Part shown: in pieces, positions 1 through 8,799 of the stretch
Numbering within the stretch: the stretch's first letter is position 1
Layout: the number at the start of each line of letters is the position of its first letter
Source: Acetonema longum DSM 6540
Lineage (GTDB): Bacteria; Bacillota; Negativicutes; Sporomusales; Acetonemataceae
Direction of reading: 5' to 3'
Length of the DNA: 48,790 nucleotides
Assembly (NCBI RefSeq): GCF_000219125.1
Contig: NZ_AFGF01000102.1
Location: forward strand, 1 to 48,790
Made by a program: the position numbers and the translations under genes
The notes under the pieces: generated by a model
What the model saw: the letters and a program-made list of their open reading frames with translations, nothing else
Databases searched by the model: none
Told to the model about the DNA's origin: nothing

Positions 1-6
1 AAGCGT

Positions 7-414
7 ATGCAAGACAGAGATTTATTGCGGCAGGCCGCAGCGGCCCGGATGTTATCTTATTCTCCTTATTCTGGCTATCAGGTAGGCGCAGCTCTGCTCT
101 GTGAGGATGGTACGGTGTATACTGGCTGCAATGTGGAGAATATTTCCTACGGAGGCACTATTTGCGCTGAACGGACGGCTGTAGTAAAAGCTGTAAGTGA
201 GGGCCGGCAAAAGCTTGTCAAAATTGCCGTTTCCGTATCCGGTGAGGAGCCAGGCATTCCGTGCGGCATATGCCTGCAATTCTTAAGCGAATTTGTGGAT
301 TCGGAATTTTGGCTGATTTGCGGCAATTGCCGGGATGAATATACCGCCTATTTGTTTAAAGAAATTATGCCCGCCGTATTCCGGTCTGCCGCCGTTCAGA
401 AAGTGGGCGAATAG
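7..414 (+). CDS. cdd: Cytidine deaminase
   Basis: A 135-residue protein of the tetrameric zinc cytidine deaminase family, which converts (deoxy)cytidine to (deoxy)uridine in cytoplasmic pyrimidine salvage. The zinc site is intact: Cys53-Ala-Glu55 (Glu is the proton shuttle) and Cys86/Cys89 in PCGICLQ. The substrate-binding stretch NVENISYGG lies at 42-50. Length is normal for the family. The start lies 6 bases from the window edge, so its ribosome site cannot be judged. It is followed closely by deoC and udp, giving a cassette that strips cytidine to uridine and then to base plus sugar phosphate. Confidence 0.95.
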   Translation: MQDRDLLRQAAAARMLSYSPYSGYQVGAALLCEDGTVYTGCNVENISYGGTICAERTAVVKAVSEGRQKLVKIAVSVSGEEPGIPCGICLQFLSEFVDSEFWLICGNCRDEYTAYLFKEIMPAVFRSAAVQKVGE

Positions 415-452
415 GGGCGGCGATCATTTTTATCATGTTGGAGGGGGATACT

Positions 453-1121
453 GTGGAATCGATCGCAAAACGCATTGATCATACCTTGTTAAAACCGCAG
501 GCCAGCCGGGAACAGCTTGTCGCACTGTGCCACGAGGCCGTAACCTATGGATTCCGATCAGTCTGCGTCAATCCTTGCCGGGTGCGGGAAGCAGCCAAGC
601 TGCTTAGAGGAAGTTCCACATTGGTTTGTACGGTCATTGGCTTTCCCCTGGGGGCTGCTACCATCCGGATGAAGGCGGCGGAGGCGCTGGAGGCAGTGGA
701 AAGCGGCGCCGGCGAAGTCGATATGGTGATGAATATCGGCGCGGCAAAAGACGGCGACTGGAACTATGTGCAAGAAGATATTGGCGCGGTGGTACAGGCG
801 GTAGCCGGCCGGGCGGTCGTTAAGGTGATCATTGAAACCTGCTTGCTGACAGAAACGGAAAAAAGACGGGCTTGCTCAGCCATTTTGGCGGCTGGGGGGG
901 ATTTTGTCAAAACGTCTACCGGGTTTGCCGGTGGCGGGGCAACAGTGGAGGATGTCCGGCTGTTAAGAGAGTGCGTGGGAGACAAGCTGCAAGTTAAAGC
1001 GTCCGGCGGGATCGGCAGCTACGAAGGCGCCCGGGCCATGCTGGAGGCAGGGGCCGACCGGCTGGGAACTAGCGCCGGCGTAGCGATTATGAACGGTGCT
1101 GCCGGCAGTAATGCTTATTAA
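453..1121 (+). CDS. deoC: Deoxyribose-phosphate aldolase
   Basis: Class I aldolase that cleaves 2-deoxyribose-5-phosphate to glyceraldehyde-3-phosphate and acetaldehyde. The Schiff-base lysine is in FVKTSTGF (about Lys153), a second active-site lysine is in VKASGGIG (about Lys182) and the acid/base Asp is in EVDMVMN (about Asp90). I prefer the GTG at 453 (222 residues): a strong GGAGGGGG site lies just upstream, while the in-frame ATG at 435 would place that site inside the gene. It sits between cdd and udp, consistent with catabolism of the sugar released from deoxynucleosides; the mutase deoB is about 28 kb away. Confidence 0.95.
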   Translation: MESIAKRIDHTLLKPQASREQLVALCHEAVTYGFRSVCVNPCRVREAAKLLRGSSTLVCTVIGFPLGAATIRMKAAEALEAVESGAGEVDMVMNIGAAKDGDWNYVQEDIGAVVQAVAGRAVVKVIIETCLLTETEKRRACSAILAAGGDFVKTSTGFAGGGATVEDVRLLRECVGDKLQVKASGGIGSYEGARAMLEAGADRLGTSAGVAIMNGAAGSNAY

Positions 1122-1147
1122 TACCGGAGAAAACAGGAGGGACTACG

Positions 1148-1912
1148 ATGAGCGAGCTGTATCATGTTGGGCTGACACCGGAACAAGGGGCTAAGTATGC
1201 TATTTTGCCCGGCGATCCGGGACGGGTGGAAAAAATCGCGCAACTTTTGGAAAATCCTCAGTTTGTCGCCTGTCGGCGAGAGTATAAGACCTATGCCGGA
1301 ACGCTGGCAGGGGAGAGGGTGCTGGTTACCTCGACCGGCATTGGCGGTCCGTCAGCCGCCATTGCTGTGGAAGAATTATATATGACCGGAGTACGGAATT
1401 TTATTCGTGTCGGCACCTGCGGCGGCATGCAGCACCAGGTAATGAGCGGCGATATGGTGGTGGCCACGGCGGCTGTCCGGATGGAAGGGACCTCGAAGGA
1501 ATATGTGCCGATTGAATATCCCGCCGCCGCCGATTTTGATGTAACCTGCGCGCTGGTTGACGCGGCCCGGCATTTAAATAAACCCTTTCATACAGGGGTG
1601 GTTCAATGCAAGGATTCTTTTTATGGACAGCACGATCCCGGTCGGATGCCAGTCGGCGTCGAACTGCTCAATAAATGGGATGCCTGGGTTAAGGCCGGCT
1701 GTCTGGCCTCAGAGATGGAATCGGCCGCACTTTATACGGTGGCCGGCATATTGCGGGCCCGAGCGGGCTGCGTGCTGTCGGTAATTTGGAACCAGGAACG
1801 GGAAAAAGCCGGTCTGTCCAATGAGCCTTGCCATGATACCCAGGCGGCGATTGAGGTGGCGGTTGAAGCGATACGTATTCTGATTTCTTACAACAGGCAG
1901 GATAGTCAGTGA
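1148..1912 (+). CDS. udp: Uridine phosphorylase (NP-I family nucleoside phosphorylase)
   Basis: A 254-residue member of the nucleoside phosphorylase I family, cleaving nucleosides with phosphate to base and (deoxy)ribose-1-phosphate. Visible signatures are LPGDPGRVEKIA near the N-terminus (phosphate site), TSTGIGGPSAAIAVEEL, FIRVGTCGGMQ and the base/sugar-binding ASEMESAALYTVAG. The phenylalanine-rich specificity loop and the overall layout are closer to uridine phosphorylase than to purine phosphorylase DeoD. An AGGAGG site precedes the ATG. The link to cdd and deoC supports pyrimidine nucleosides as substrate, though purine activity cannot be excluded from sequence. Confidence 0.88.
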   Translation: MSELYHVGLTPEQGAKYAILPGDPGRVEKIAQLLENPQFVACRREYKTYAGTLAGERVLVTSTGIGGPSAAIAVEELYMTGVRNFIRVGTCGGMQHQVMSGDMVVATAAVRMEGTSKEYVPIEYPAAADFDVTCALVDAARHLNKPFHTGVVQCKDSFYGQHDPGRMPVGVELLNKWDAWVKAGCLASEMESAALYTVAGILRARAGCVLSVIWNQEREKAGLSNEPCHDTQAAIEVAVEAIRILISYNRQDSQ

Positions 1913-1934
1913 CAGCGGGACCAATCTTTTTTCT

Positions 1935-1960
1935 AAAGTGGACATATGTCCTTTTTTTTG
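1935..1960 (+). terminator. Possible weak terminator after udp
   Basis: The self-complementary 12-mer GGACATATGTCC at 1940-1951 is followed at once by eight T. As a hairpin it has only a four-pair stem around ATAT, extended by A/T pairs, so it is weak. It may instead be an operator upstream of the BMP lipoprotein gene. Confidence 0.4.
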
Positions 1961-2026
1961 CAGCGGGCTTGATCATACAATGATAAGTAATAGAGGCAAA
2001 AACTAATCCACGGAGGAGGAGAAACG

Positions 2027-3124
2027 ATGAGTAAGAAAGGCTTGTTTTGGCTAACTCTTATGCTGGCCCTGACCCTTGTGCTCGCTGGCTGTTCCGGCAA
2101 GCAGGATGCGAAAGCTCCTGGGACAGGCAATCTGATGGTAGGGATGGTAACCGATGCCGGAAGCATCGATGACAAGTCCTTCAATCAAGGGACCTGGGAA
2201 GGTATCGTAAAGGCCGGTAAGGATTTTGGCTTTACGCCGAAATATCTAAAGCCGGGCGGCACTACCACGGCTGACTATGAAAAGGAAATCGCCAACTTAA
2301 GCGATGCCGGCTACAGTTTGATCATAACCCCCGGCTTTAAATTTGAAAATGCTATTTTTACGGCTCAGGAAAAATACCCTGATAAGAAGTTTGTCCTGAT
2401 GGACGGTGTACCCCGTTCCTCTGATGGTTCCAATGTAAAAGTGGGACCCAATACGGTGTCCATTAACTTTGCCGAACAGGAAGCCGGCTTTATAGCCGCT
2501 GTGGCCGGGGCACTACAAATCAAAACCGGTGAGTTCGGTTTTATCGGCGGTATGGAGATTCCGCCGATAAAGCGGTTTAACTGGGGATTCCAGCAAGGTA
2601 TCGCTTATGCTAATGCCAACCTGGGGACGAAGATCACTTTGAAAGCGGAAAATGTAATTTACCAGGGTACGTTTCATGATGTGGCAGCCGGTCAGCAGTT
2701 GGCGGCTCAGATGTATGACAAGGGCGTCAGCGTTGTCTTTGCCGCAGCCGGCGGCGTAGGAACCGGCGTCATCAATGAAGCGGTGACCCGGACCAAGGCA
2801 GGTAAAGAGGTATGGATGATTGGTGTTGATGTTGACCAGTATGCCCAAGGCTACTACGATGCGGACAAAACCAAATCGGTTGTCCTGACGTCGGCGATGA
2901 AATGTGTAGACCAGGCTGCTTATGATATGGTGAAAGGCGTGAAAGAAGGGACTTTCCCCGGCGGTAAGACCCTGACCTTTGACGTGAAAAACAATGGGGT
3001 CGGGATTCCGGCTGCCAATCCTAATTTGACTGGGGATGTCACCACGAAGGTGAAAGAGGTCTTTGCCGGGATGCAAAGCGGCAAAATCATCGTAACCGAT
3101 AAGGGAGACGGCCTGATTCGCTAA
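2027..3124 (+). CDS. BMP-family nucleoside-binding lipoprotein (ABC transporter substrate-binding protein)
   Basis: A 365-residue lipoprotein of the Bmp/PnrA family. The signal peptide has a charged MSKK start, a hydrophobic core and a lipobox LAGC with Cys22 as the lipidated residue. The mature domain begins with GMVTDAGSIDDKSFNQG, the typical opening of this family; GFIGGMEIPPIKRF and WMIGVDVDQY are further family blocks. It should capture nucleosides outside the membrane and deliver them to the ATPase and permeases encoded next. GGAGGAG precedes the ATG. Position after cdd-deoC-udp supports nucleosides as ligand. A partial terminator separates it from the ATPase gene. Confidence 0.93.
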   Translation: MSKKGLFWLTLMLALTLVLAGCSGKQDAKAPGTGNLMVGMVTDAGSIDDKSFNQGTWEGIVKAGKDFGFTPKYLKPGGTTTADYEKEIANLSDAGYSLIITPGFKFENAIFTAQEKYPDKKFVLMDGVPRSSDGSNVKVGPNTVSINFAEQEAGFIAAVAGALQIKTGEFGFIGGMEIPPIKRFNWGFQQGIAYANANLGTKITLKAENVIYQGTFHDVAAGQQLAAQMYDKGVSVVFAAAGGVGTGVINEAVTRTKAGKEVWMIGVDVDQYAQGYYDADKTKSVVLTSAMKCVDQAAYDMVKGVKEGTFPGGKTLTFDVKNNGVGIPAANPNLTGDVTTKVKEVFAGMQSGKIIVTDKGDGLIR

Positions 3125-3172
3125 GTGAGTGAAGAAAAAGATCGATAATCCAAAGAAACTGATTCAGCGTAG

Positions 3173-3236
3173 AACAGGTCCGAACCGGAGAGAACGCGGC
3201 TTGCTGTGAGCGGCTCTTCTGTCCGGGCCTGTTTTT
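3173..3236 (+). terminator. Attenuator-type terminator between binding protein and ATPase genes
   Basis: ACAGGTCCG at 3175-3183 pairs imperfectly with CCGGGCCTGT at 3223-3232, followed by TTTTT. The long arm-to-arm distance and the continuing transporter genes suggest partial termination, which would make the binding protein more abundant than the membrane components. That role is inferred. Confidence 0.55.
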
Positions 3237-3270
3237 ATGGATCATATATGAGTTACAAGGGGGTAAAGCG

Positions 3271-4797
3271 ATGGAGTATGTCGTAGAAATGCGAGATATA
3301 CGCAAGGAGTTTTTAGGAATTGTAGCCAATGATGCTATCACGCTGACTGTCCGCCCCGGTGAGATCCATGCGCTTTTAGGGGAAAACGGCGCCGGAAAAT
3401 CAACCTTGATGAGTATTTTGTTTGGCCTCTGCCAGCCGGACCGCGGTAAAATCTTTATCCGCGGCCAGGAAGTGAAGATAGCTAACCCCAATGTGGCCAA
3501 CGACCTGGGCATTGGCATGGTGCATCAGCATTTTAAACTGGTCCATAACTTTACGGTTACGGAAAATATCATTTTAGGGATGGAGCCGCAGCGGTTCGGC
3601 GCCGTTCATATCAAGGCGGCGGCCGAGCGGATTCAGGAGCTCTCCCGGCATTATGGACTGAATGTTGATCCCGCCGCTAAAATCGAAGATGTTTCGGTCG
3701 GAATGCAGCAGCGGGTGGAAATCTTAAAAATGCTCTACCGCAATGCCGAAGTGCTAATTTTTGATGAACCCACAGCTGTGCTTACTCCCCAGGAAATAAC
3801 CGAATTAATAAAGATTATGCAGAATCTGGCGGCTGAGGGTAAGTCGATTATTCTCATCACCCATAAACTCAAAGAGATTAAAGCCGTAGCGGACCGCTGC
3901 ACTGTCATCCGGCGGGGGAAGTATGTCGGTGTTGTTGATGTGGCGACTGCCAGCGAACAGACAATGGCGGAAATGATGGTAGGCCGGCAGGTTTCCTTTA
4001 TCGTTCCCAAGGGCGAATACCGTCCCGGCAAGGTGCTGCTCAAGCTGGAAGGTCTGACTGTGCTAAATCATGCCAGGACGGCGGCGTTAAAAAGTTTTTC
4101 CTTGTCCGCCTATGGCGGGGAAATTGTTGGTGTCGCCGGAGTGGATGGCAATGGCCAGACTGAGCTGGTTGAGGCGATCACCGGGCTCAGAAAGGTCGAA
4201 ACGGGGCATATCTGGCTTGACGGGAAGGAGATTACCAATTTATCGGTTCGCCAGCGCATTGACGCCGGGCTGGCCCATGTGCCGGAGGACCGGCAAAAGC
4301 GGGGGCTGGTGCTGGACTATAGCCTGGAGGACAATATCATCCTGGAAATTTACGGCCGGGAACCCTTTGCCAAGGGGTGGCTCTTGAACCGTCCGGCCAT
4401 CCGGCAATATGCGCAGGAAGTTATGCAGCATTTTGATGTGCGGTCAGCTCAGGGCGTCGTGACGGCCGCCCGTTCGCTGTCGGGCGGCAACCAGCAAAAA
4501 GCGATTATCGGACGGGAAATCAGCCTGAATCCCCGGGTGCTGATTGCTGTACAACCGACCCGGGGACTGGATGTCGGCTCCATTGAATACATCCACCGGC
4601 GGCTGATAGCGCAGCGGGATGCGGGGTTTGCGGTGTTATTGGTATCATTGGATCTTGATGAAATCCTGAATCTGTCCGACCGGATTGCTGTTATTAGTCA
4701 TGGTGAGCTGATTGGTACGGTGAATGCAGACCAAACCGATGAGATCAAAATCGGGCTGATGATGGCCGGAGTCGGCAAGGAGGGACAGGAAACATGA
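3271..4797 (+). CDS. Nucleoside ABC transporter, duplicated ATP-binding protein
   Basis: A 508-residue protein with two ABC domains fused in tandem, as in the YufO/NupO and RbsA-type ATPases. Domain 1 has Walker A GENGAGKST (37-45) and Walker B LIFDEPTAVLTPQE. Domain 2 has the degenerate P-loop GVDGNGQTEL usual for this subfamily, a canonical LSGGNQQK signature and the VQPTRGLDVGS segment. It powers uptake by the two permeases that follow; its last codon overlaps the first permease gene by 4 bases. The ATG follows an AAGGGGG site. Confidence 0.94.
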   Translation: MEYVVEMRDIRKEFLGIVANDAITLTVRPGEIHALLGENGAGKSTLMSILFGLCQPDRGKIFIRGQEVKIANPNVANDLGIGMVHQHFKLVHNFTVTENIILGMEPQRFGAVHIKAAAERIQELSRHYGLNVDPAAKIEDVSVGMQQRVEILKMLYRNAEVLIFDEPTAVLTPQEITELIKIMQNLAAEGKSIILITHKLKEIKAVADRCTVIRRGKYVGVVDVATASEQTMAEMMVGRQVSFIVPKGEYRPGKVLLKLEGLTVLNHARTAALKSFSLSAYGGEIVGVAGVDGNGQTELVEAITGLRKVETGHIWLDGKEITNLSVRQRIDAGLAHVPEDRQKRGLVLDYSLEDNIILEIYGREPFAKGWLLNRPAIRQYAQEVMQHFDVRSAQGVVTAARSLSGGNQQKAIIGREISLNPRVLIAVQPTRGLDVGSIEYIHRRLIAQRDAGFAVLLVSLDLDEILNLSDRIAVISHGELIGTVNADQTDEIKIGLMMAGVGKEGQET

Positions 4798-5855
4798 GTT
4801 TTCATAAGCAAAAAGAAGGGATTACGCTGCTGGCAACCATTTTGCTGGGTCTGGCGGCCGGTGCGCTGTTTATGATGCTTGCCGGACATGACCCCCTGTC
4901 GGGCTATAAATTTTTGTTCCGGGGCGGCCTGATGAATCTTGAGCGGGTGGGCAATACGCTGGCAACGGCGACGCCTCTGATTTTTACCGGTTTGTCGGTG
5001 GCTTTTGCCTTTAAGACCGGTCTGTTCAATATCGGAGCGGCTGGGCAGATGTTGTTCGGCGGGTTTTGCGCCACAGCGGTGGGGCTGACCTGGTCCCTCG
5101 ACAAACCGGCTCTGCTCTTTGCCATGACCCTGACGGCCATGCTGGCCGGTGCTTTATGGGCAGCCTTGCCGGGCTGGTTCAAAGCCCGCTTTAATGTGCA
5201 TGAAGTGGTTTCCACCATTATGTTTAACTGGATGGCCTATTGGCTGGTATATTACCTGGTACCGCTTTACTTTAAGGGTTCCTTTGAAACGGAATCCCGC
5301 AATATTCCGTTGGCGGCATCGCTCAGGACGCCTTGGCTGTCCCAAATGTTTGACGGATCTTATATGAATATCGGTCTGGTCCTGGCCTTGGCAGCTGTTG
5401 CGTTTTGCGCCTTTTTACTGCAGCGGACAACACTTGGCTTTGAACTGAAAGCGGTAGGATTTAATCGTTTTGCCGCCGAATATGCCGGCATTCACGCCGG
5501 CCGGAGCATTGTGGTATCGATGATGCTTGCCGGCGCACTGGCCGGACTGGGCGGCATGACCTTATACTGCGGCTATGCCACCAATATTCAGATTGGTGTA
5601 TTGCCCTCTCAGGGAATTGACGGGATTGCCGTGGCGCTGTTGGGGGCCAATTCACCCTGGGGAGTGTTGGCGGCAGCCATCTTTTTCGGAGTGCTGTATT
5701 CGGGCAAAGGGTTCATGAACGCTATGACCAGCATCCCGCCGGAAATTGCCGATACCATCATTGCCACTATCATTTACTTTGCAGCTACCAGCGTACTGCT
5801 TGAGAAATTCTTGAGCCGGCTGTGGCGAAAACAACAAAGCGAGGAGGGCGCATAA
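4794..5855 (+). CDS. Nucleoside ABC transporter permease 1
   Basis: A 353-residue polytopic membrane protein of the branched-chain/ribose-type permease family (YufP/NupP-like). Hydrophobic segments are spread along its length. The conserved block FKTGLFNIGAAGQMLFGG is near residue 75, and GLGGMTLYCGYATNIQIGV plus GIAVALLGANSPWG in the second half form the coupling region to the ATPase. It overlaps the ATPase gene by 4 bases and ends just before the second permease gene, so translation is probably coupled. Specificity for nucleosides is inferred from the neighbours. Confidence 0.92.
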   Translation: MSFHKQKEGITLLATILLGLAAGALFMMLAGHDPLSGYKFLFRGGLMNLERVGNTLATATPLIFTGLSVAFAFKTGLFNIGAAGQMLFGGFCATAVGLTWSLDKPALLFAMTLTAMLAGALWAALPGWFKARFNVHEVVSTIMFNWMAYWLVYYLVPLYFKGSFETESRNIPLAASLRTPWLSQMFDGSYMNIGLVLALAAVAFCAFLLQRTTLGFELKAVGFNRFAAEYAGIHAGRSIVVSMMLAGALAGLGGMTLYCGYATNIQIGVLPSQGIDGIAVALLGANSPWGVLAAAIFFGVLYSGKGFMNAMTSIPPEIADTIIATIIYFAATSVLLEKFLSRLWRKQQSEEGA

Positions 5856-5856
5856 G

Positions 5857-6801
5857 ATGTGGGTGGTTGTTCAGCAAATCGCACCCTACGCAGTGGCTTA
5901 TACGATTCCGCTGCTTATCACGGCTCTTGGCGGCCTGTATTCAGAACGAAGCGGCGTGGTGAATATCGGTCTGGAGGGACTGATGGTGGTCGGGTCTTTT
6001 GCCGGGGCTCTGACCATTGCCACCCTGCAGGGAACCATGCACGGCGAGGTGCTCTGGCTGGGCTTGCTGGCGGCTATGGCGGCTGGTGCGCTGTTTTCGT
6101 TCTTACATGCCTTTGCCAGCATCAGCCTCAATGCGAATCAGGTCATTAGCGGTACGGCGATCAACATGATTGCCGGAGCCTTGACGGTATTTGTCGGACG
6201 CAATCTAACAGGCAGCGGCAACATCCAGATTGTCGGTTTTACTCGTTTTTCCGTTCCGGGTCTCAGTGATGTGCCTGTCGTAGGCAAGCTGTTTTTTACT
6301 AACACCTATCCGACCACCTGGCTGGTGTTATTGATCCTGCTGATTTCCTACTATGTTTTGTATAAAACGGTATTTGGCCTGCGGCTCAGGGCTTGCGGCG
6401 AGCATCCTCATGCGGCCGATGCGGCCGGCATCAATGTGTACCGGATACGCTATCTTGCTGTGGCGATTTCCGGCGCCATGTCAGGTTTGGGTGGCGCCAT
6501 TATTCTGACAACCTATTCCGGCGAGTTTAACGGAACCGTGTTTGGACTGGGCTTCTTGGCATTGGCCGCACTTATATTCGGCCAATGGAAACCCCTGGGT
6601 ATTCTGGGGGCAACAGTTTTTTTTGGCTTTGCCAGCACCGTGGCGAATGTGGCGCAGGTCTCGCCCGTGCTTGCCCAAATACCGGGTCTTATCTTAAAGA
6701 TATTTCCCTATGTGATTACCCTGCTGGCACTGGTGCTGTTCTCCAAATCCTCGCAGCCGCCGCGGGCCTCGGGTGAACCGTTCGAACATGGTAAACGCTG
6801 A
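5857..6801 (+). CDS. Nucleoside ABC transporter permease 2
   Basis: A 314-residue permease of the same superfamily as the preceding one (YufQ/NupQ-like). It shows the paired motif YSERSGVVNIGLEGLMVVGSF near residue 28 and a later GLGGAIILTTYSGEF block followed by GLGFLALAALIFGQWKPLG. Its ATG lies one base after the TAA of permease 1, with a GAGGAGGG site inside the upstream gene. It forms the heterodimeric channel with permease 1. A terminator follows at 6840-6869, separating the nucleoside cluster from the spoIIIA operon. Confidence 0.92.
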   Translation: MWVVVQQIAPYAVAYTIPLLITALGGLYSERSGVVNIGLEGLMVVGSFAGALTIATLQGTMHGEVLWLGLLAAMAAGALFSFLHAFASISLNANQVISGTAINMIAGALTVFVGRNLTGSGNIQIVGFTRFSVPGLSDVPVVGKLFFTNTYPTTWLVLLILLISYYVLYKTVFGLRLRACGEHPHAADAAGINVYRIRYLAVAISGAMSGLGGAIILTTYSGEFNGTVFGLGFLALAALIFGQWKPLGILGATVFFGFASTVANVAQVSPVLAQIPGLILKIFPYVITLLALVLFSKSSQPPRASGEPFEHGKR

Positions 6802-6839
6802 TCCGGCATAGTTGCTCTCCATAAAAAGCATCGCTAATG

Positions 6840-6870
6840 AAAATGGATGCCCTCAGGCGTCCATTTTTCA
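6840..6870 (+). terminator. Rho-independent terminator of the nucleoside transporter operon
   Basis: AAAATGGATGCC (6840-6851), loop CTCA, then GGCGTCCATTTT (6856-6867): a 12-pair stem with one G-T wobble, ending in a T tract. It separates nucleoside uptake genes from spoIIIAA. Confidence 0.8.
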
Positions 6871-6973
6871 TTTCTGCTTCAGGGAGCGTATCAATTGCGA
6901 ACAGAGGACTATTTTTGTTGGAATATATTTTGGCCAAGGCAAATATCTATGTAAAGAAAGGACGGGAACAAGA

Positions 6974-7984
6974 ATGGTTATGAAGCAGGCGGAAGGTCTT
7001 TTAGAGCAAACAATTTTCCCCATTTTGTCTTCTCGTATTGCCGGTCTTATTCGTTCGGTTCCGCCGCCTATGCTGGACCGAATGACCGAGATTCGCATTC
7101 GTACCGGCAAACCCTTGTGCATTCTGACCGAATCGTCCGATAAAATGCTGACCCCCGATGGGAGCGTGACGGTGGATCCGGCATGTGCCTATTACTGCAG
7201 CCGCGAAGATATCGCCAAATCCTTGCAACTGGTCAGCCGCAATTCGCTGTATGCTTATGAGCAAGAGCTTCAGATGGGCTATTTTACCGTGGAAGGCGGT
7301 CACCGGATTGGGGTAGCCGGACAGGCTATTTTAGAATCCGGCCAATTAAAAGCCCTGAAAAATATCAGTTCGCTGAATATCCGGATTGCCAGGCCGATAC
7401 CGGGAGCTGCCAATATAATCATGCCGTATGTGATTCAAGGCCATAACAAGGTATATAATACCCTGATCATTTCACCGCCCCGCTGCGGTAAAACCACTGT
7501 GCTGCGAGATTTGACGCGACAATTGAGCAGCGGCGTAAGCCAGTACGGATTTGCCGGAGTGCAGGTGGGACTGGTGGATGAACGTTCAGAAATCGCCGCT
7601 TGCTATCAGGGAGTACCTACCGTGGAGGTAGGGCCTCGGGTCGATATTTTGGACGGCTGTCCCAAAGCGATCGGGATGCTGATGCTAATCCGGTCTATGT
7701 CGCCTCAGGTAATTGTGACTGATGAATTGGGCAGTGAGGAGGATGTGCGAGCGGTCAATGAGGCTTTGCATGCGGGTGTCAGCGTAATTGCCAGCATTCA
7801 TGGCCAAAATGCAACGGATATACTGCACAGGCCTTGCAGCAGTGAGCTGATCCGTGCGAAGTATTTCGACAGATATGTGGTCCTTACCGATAAACCCCAA
7901 GTAGGTACCGTAGGGGATATTATCGCCGCCGCTACTGGGGAAATCCTCTACCGGCAGGCAAAGGGAGTGAAAGCATGTGGCTGA
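6974..7984 (+). CDS. spoIIIAA: Stage III sporulation protein AA, ATPase
   Basis: A 336-residue AAA/secretion-type ATPase, first gene of the spoIIIA operon. It is thought to energise the mother-cell side of the SpoIIIA-SpoIIQ feeding-tube complex that links mother cell and forespore. The Walker A motif SPPRCGKTT is near residue 170, and Walker B is IVTDELG. I choose ATG 6974 after GAAAGGACGGG. An in-frame ATG at 6812 would run through the preceding terminator hairpin and add about 54 unrelated residues. The gene overlaps spoIIIAB by 10 bases. Confidence 0.95.
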   Translation: MVMKQAEGLLEQTIFPILSSRIAGLIRSVPPPMLDRMTEIRIRTGKPLCILTESSDKMLTPDGSVTVDPACAYYCSREDIAKSLQLVSRNSLYAYEQELQMGYFTVEGGHRIGVAGQAILESGQLKALKNISSLNIRIARPIPGAANIIMPYVIQGHNKVYNTLIISPPRCGKTTVLRDLTRQLSSGVSQYGFAGVQVGLVDERSEIAACYQGVPTVEVGPRVDILDGCPKAIGMLMLIRSMSPQVIVTDELGSEEDVRAVNEALHAGVSVIASIHGQNATDILHRPCSSELIRAKYFDRYVVLTDKPQVGTVGDIIAAATGEILYRQAKGVKACG

Positions 7985-8496
7985 AACTGACGGGCAGTGT
8001 GTTAATCGTTGCAGCCGGTTCTCTCTTTGGCTTTGAATTAGCCAAACGATATATCGAGAGGCCGAAACAGATTCGTCAGTTAATGAATGGCATACGGTCC
8101 CTGCAATCTTATATTCATTATGCGGCTATGCCCCTGTCTGAAGCATTTTCCCAAGCTGCCAGAGGGGTGGCGGCGCCGGTTTCGGATTTGCTGACGGCAA
8201 CAGGGGCGATCATGCAAAAGGATACCTACCTTACTCCTCAGGAAGCTATTACCCTGGCGGTAAAAGAAATGCGATGCCGACTGGCGCTGAATAAGGCGGA
8301 GGTGGACGATTTGATCCTGTTTGCCGCCAATCTGGGTTTCATGAACCGGGAAGAGCAGCAAAAATATTGCGGTATGATCCTGAGTCAGCTGGAAAAGTAC
8401 GAACAGGAAGCGTTGAAAGTCAAAGAGCAAAACGTTACTATGTACCGGTATCTGGGAGTGTGCGGCGGATTAACGCTGGTGATTCTGATTCTGTAA
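7975..8496 (+). CDS. spoIIIAB: Stage III sporulation protein AB
   Basis: A 173-residue membrane protein with a hydrophobic N-terminal segment (about 4-22), a soluble helical middle (RPKQIRQLMNGIRSLQSYIHY) and a hydrophobic C-terminal segment (YLGVCGGLTLVILIL). This is the usual SpoIIIAB layout, distantly related to type II secretion GspF proteins. It starts inside the end of spoIIIAA, with the ribosome site AAAGGGAG in that gene, and so is probably translationally coupled. It is part of the mother-cell channel apparatus expressed after asymmetric division. Confidence 0.94.
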   Translation: MWLKLTGSVLIVAAGSLFGFELAKRYIERPKQIRQLMNGIRSLQSYIHYAAMPLSEAFSQAARGVAAPVSDLLTATGAIMQKDTYLTPQEAITLAVKEMRCRLALNKAEVDDLILFAANLGFMNREEQQKYCGMILSQLEKYEQEALKVKEQNVTMYRYLGVCGGLTLVILIL

Positions 8497-8515
8497 AAGA
8501 AAGGAGCCTTGCATT

Positions 8516-8719
8516 GTGGGATTTGGCTTGGATTTGCTGTTTAAAATTGCCGGTGTCGGTATTTTAGTTTCAGTCTTCCATACTGCTTTAAAGCAGGCCG
8601 GAAAAGAAGATATGGCGCATCTGTGCACTCTGGCCGGATTTACGATAGTTCTTTTATGGGTGGTGCAGCTGCTGGGGAGGTTATTTAATACGGTGCAGGA
8701 TGTGTTTAAGTTGTTTTAA
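8516..8719 (+). CDS. spoIIIAC: Stage III sporulation protein AC
   Basis: A 67-residue integral membrane protein with two hydrophobic helices (about 4-22 and 38-58) separated by the short polar stretch KQAGKEDMAHL, as is standard for SpoIIIAC. It starts at GTG 8516 after AAGGAG. It belongs to the spoIIIA operon; the following gap before spoIIIAD is 124 bases and contains a palindromic repeat rather than the tight spacing expected in this operon. Confidence 0.92.
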   Translation: MGFGLDLLFKIAGVGILVSVFHTALKQAGKEDMAHLCTLAGFTIVLLWVVQLLGRLFNTVQDVFKLF

Positions 8720-8724
8720 GAGCT

Positions 8725-8799
8725 CGGAAAGTAGCGCATTTCGGCTTTCTGCCCGCTGCGGGCTTCATTTGCTTTACCCGAAACGCGCCTTACTTTCGG
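8725..8799. repeat. Imperfect palindromic element between spoIIIAC and spoIIIAD
   Basis: The left arm at 8725-8744 (begins CGGAAAGTAGCGC, ends TTTCGG) is nearly the reverse complement of the right arm at 8778-8799 (CCGAAACGCGC through CTTTCGG). An inner perfect hairpin GCCCG-CTG-CGGGC lies at 8751-8763. It lies inside the spoIIIA operon without a terminator T tract. It looks like a small dispersed palindromic (REP/MITE-type) insertion. Its relation to the other repeats in the window is not evident. Confidence 0.65.

Noticed and set aside
1913-2026. Purine riboswitch ahead of the nucleoside-binding lipoprotein
   Set aside because: The gap is only 114 bases, with no three-way-junction pattern; a short palindrome with T tract explains what is visible.
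6921-6949. Sigma-E promoter for spoIIIAA (GAATATAT ... CAAATATCT)
   Set aside because: Element spacing is about 11 bases, shorter than the sigma-E consensus, and the -10 is poor. A sigma-E promoter is expected from known biology but I cannot place it.
6812-6973. N-terminal extension of SpoIIIAA from ATG 6812
   Set aside because: The region contains the transporter operon's terminator hairpin and has no ribosome site; ATG 6974 is well placed and gives the family length.
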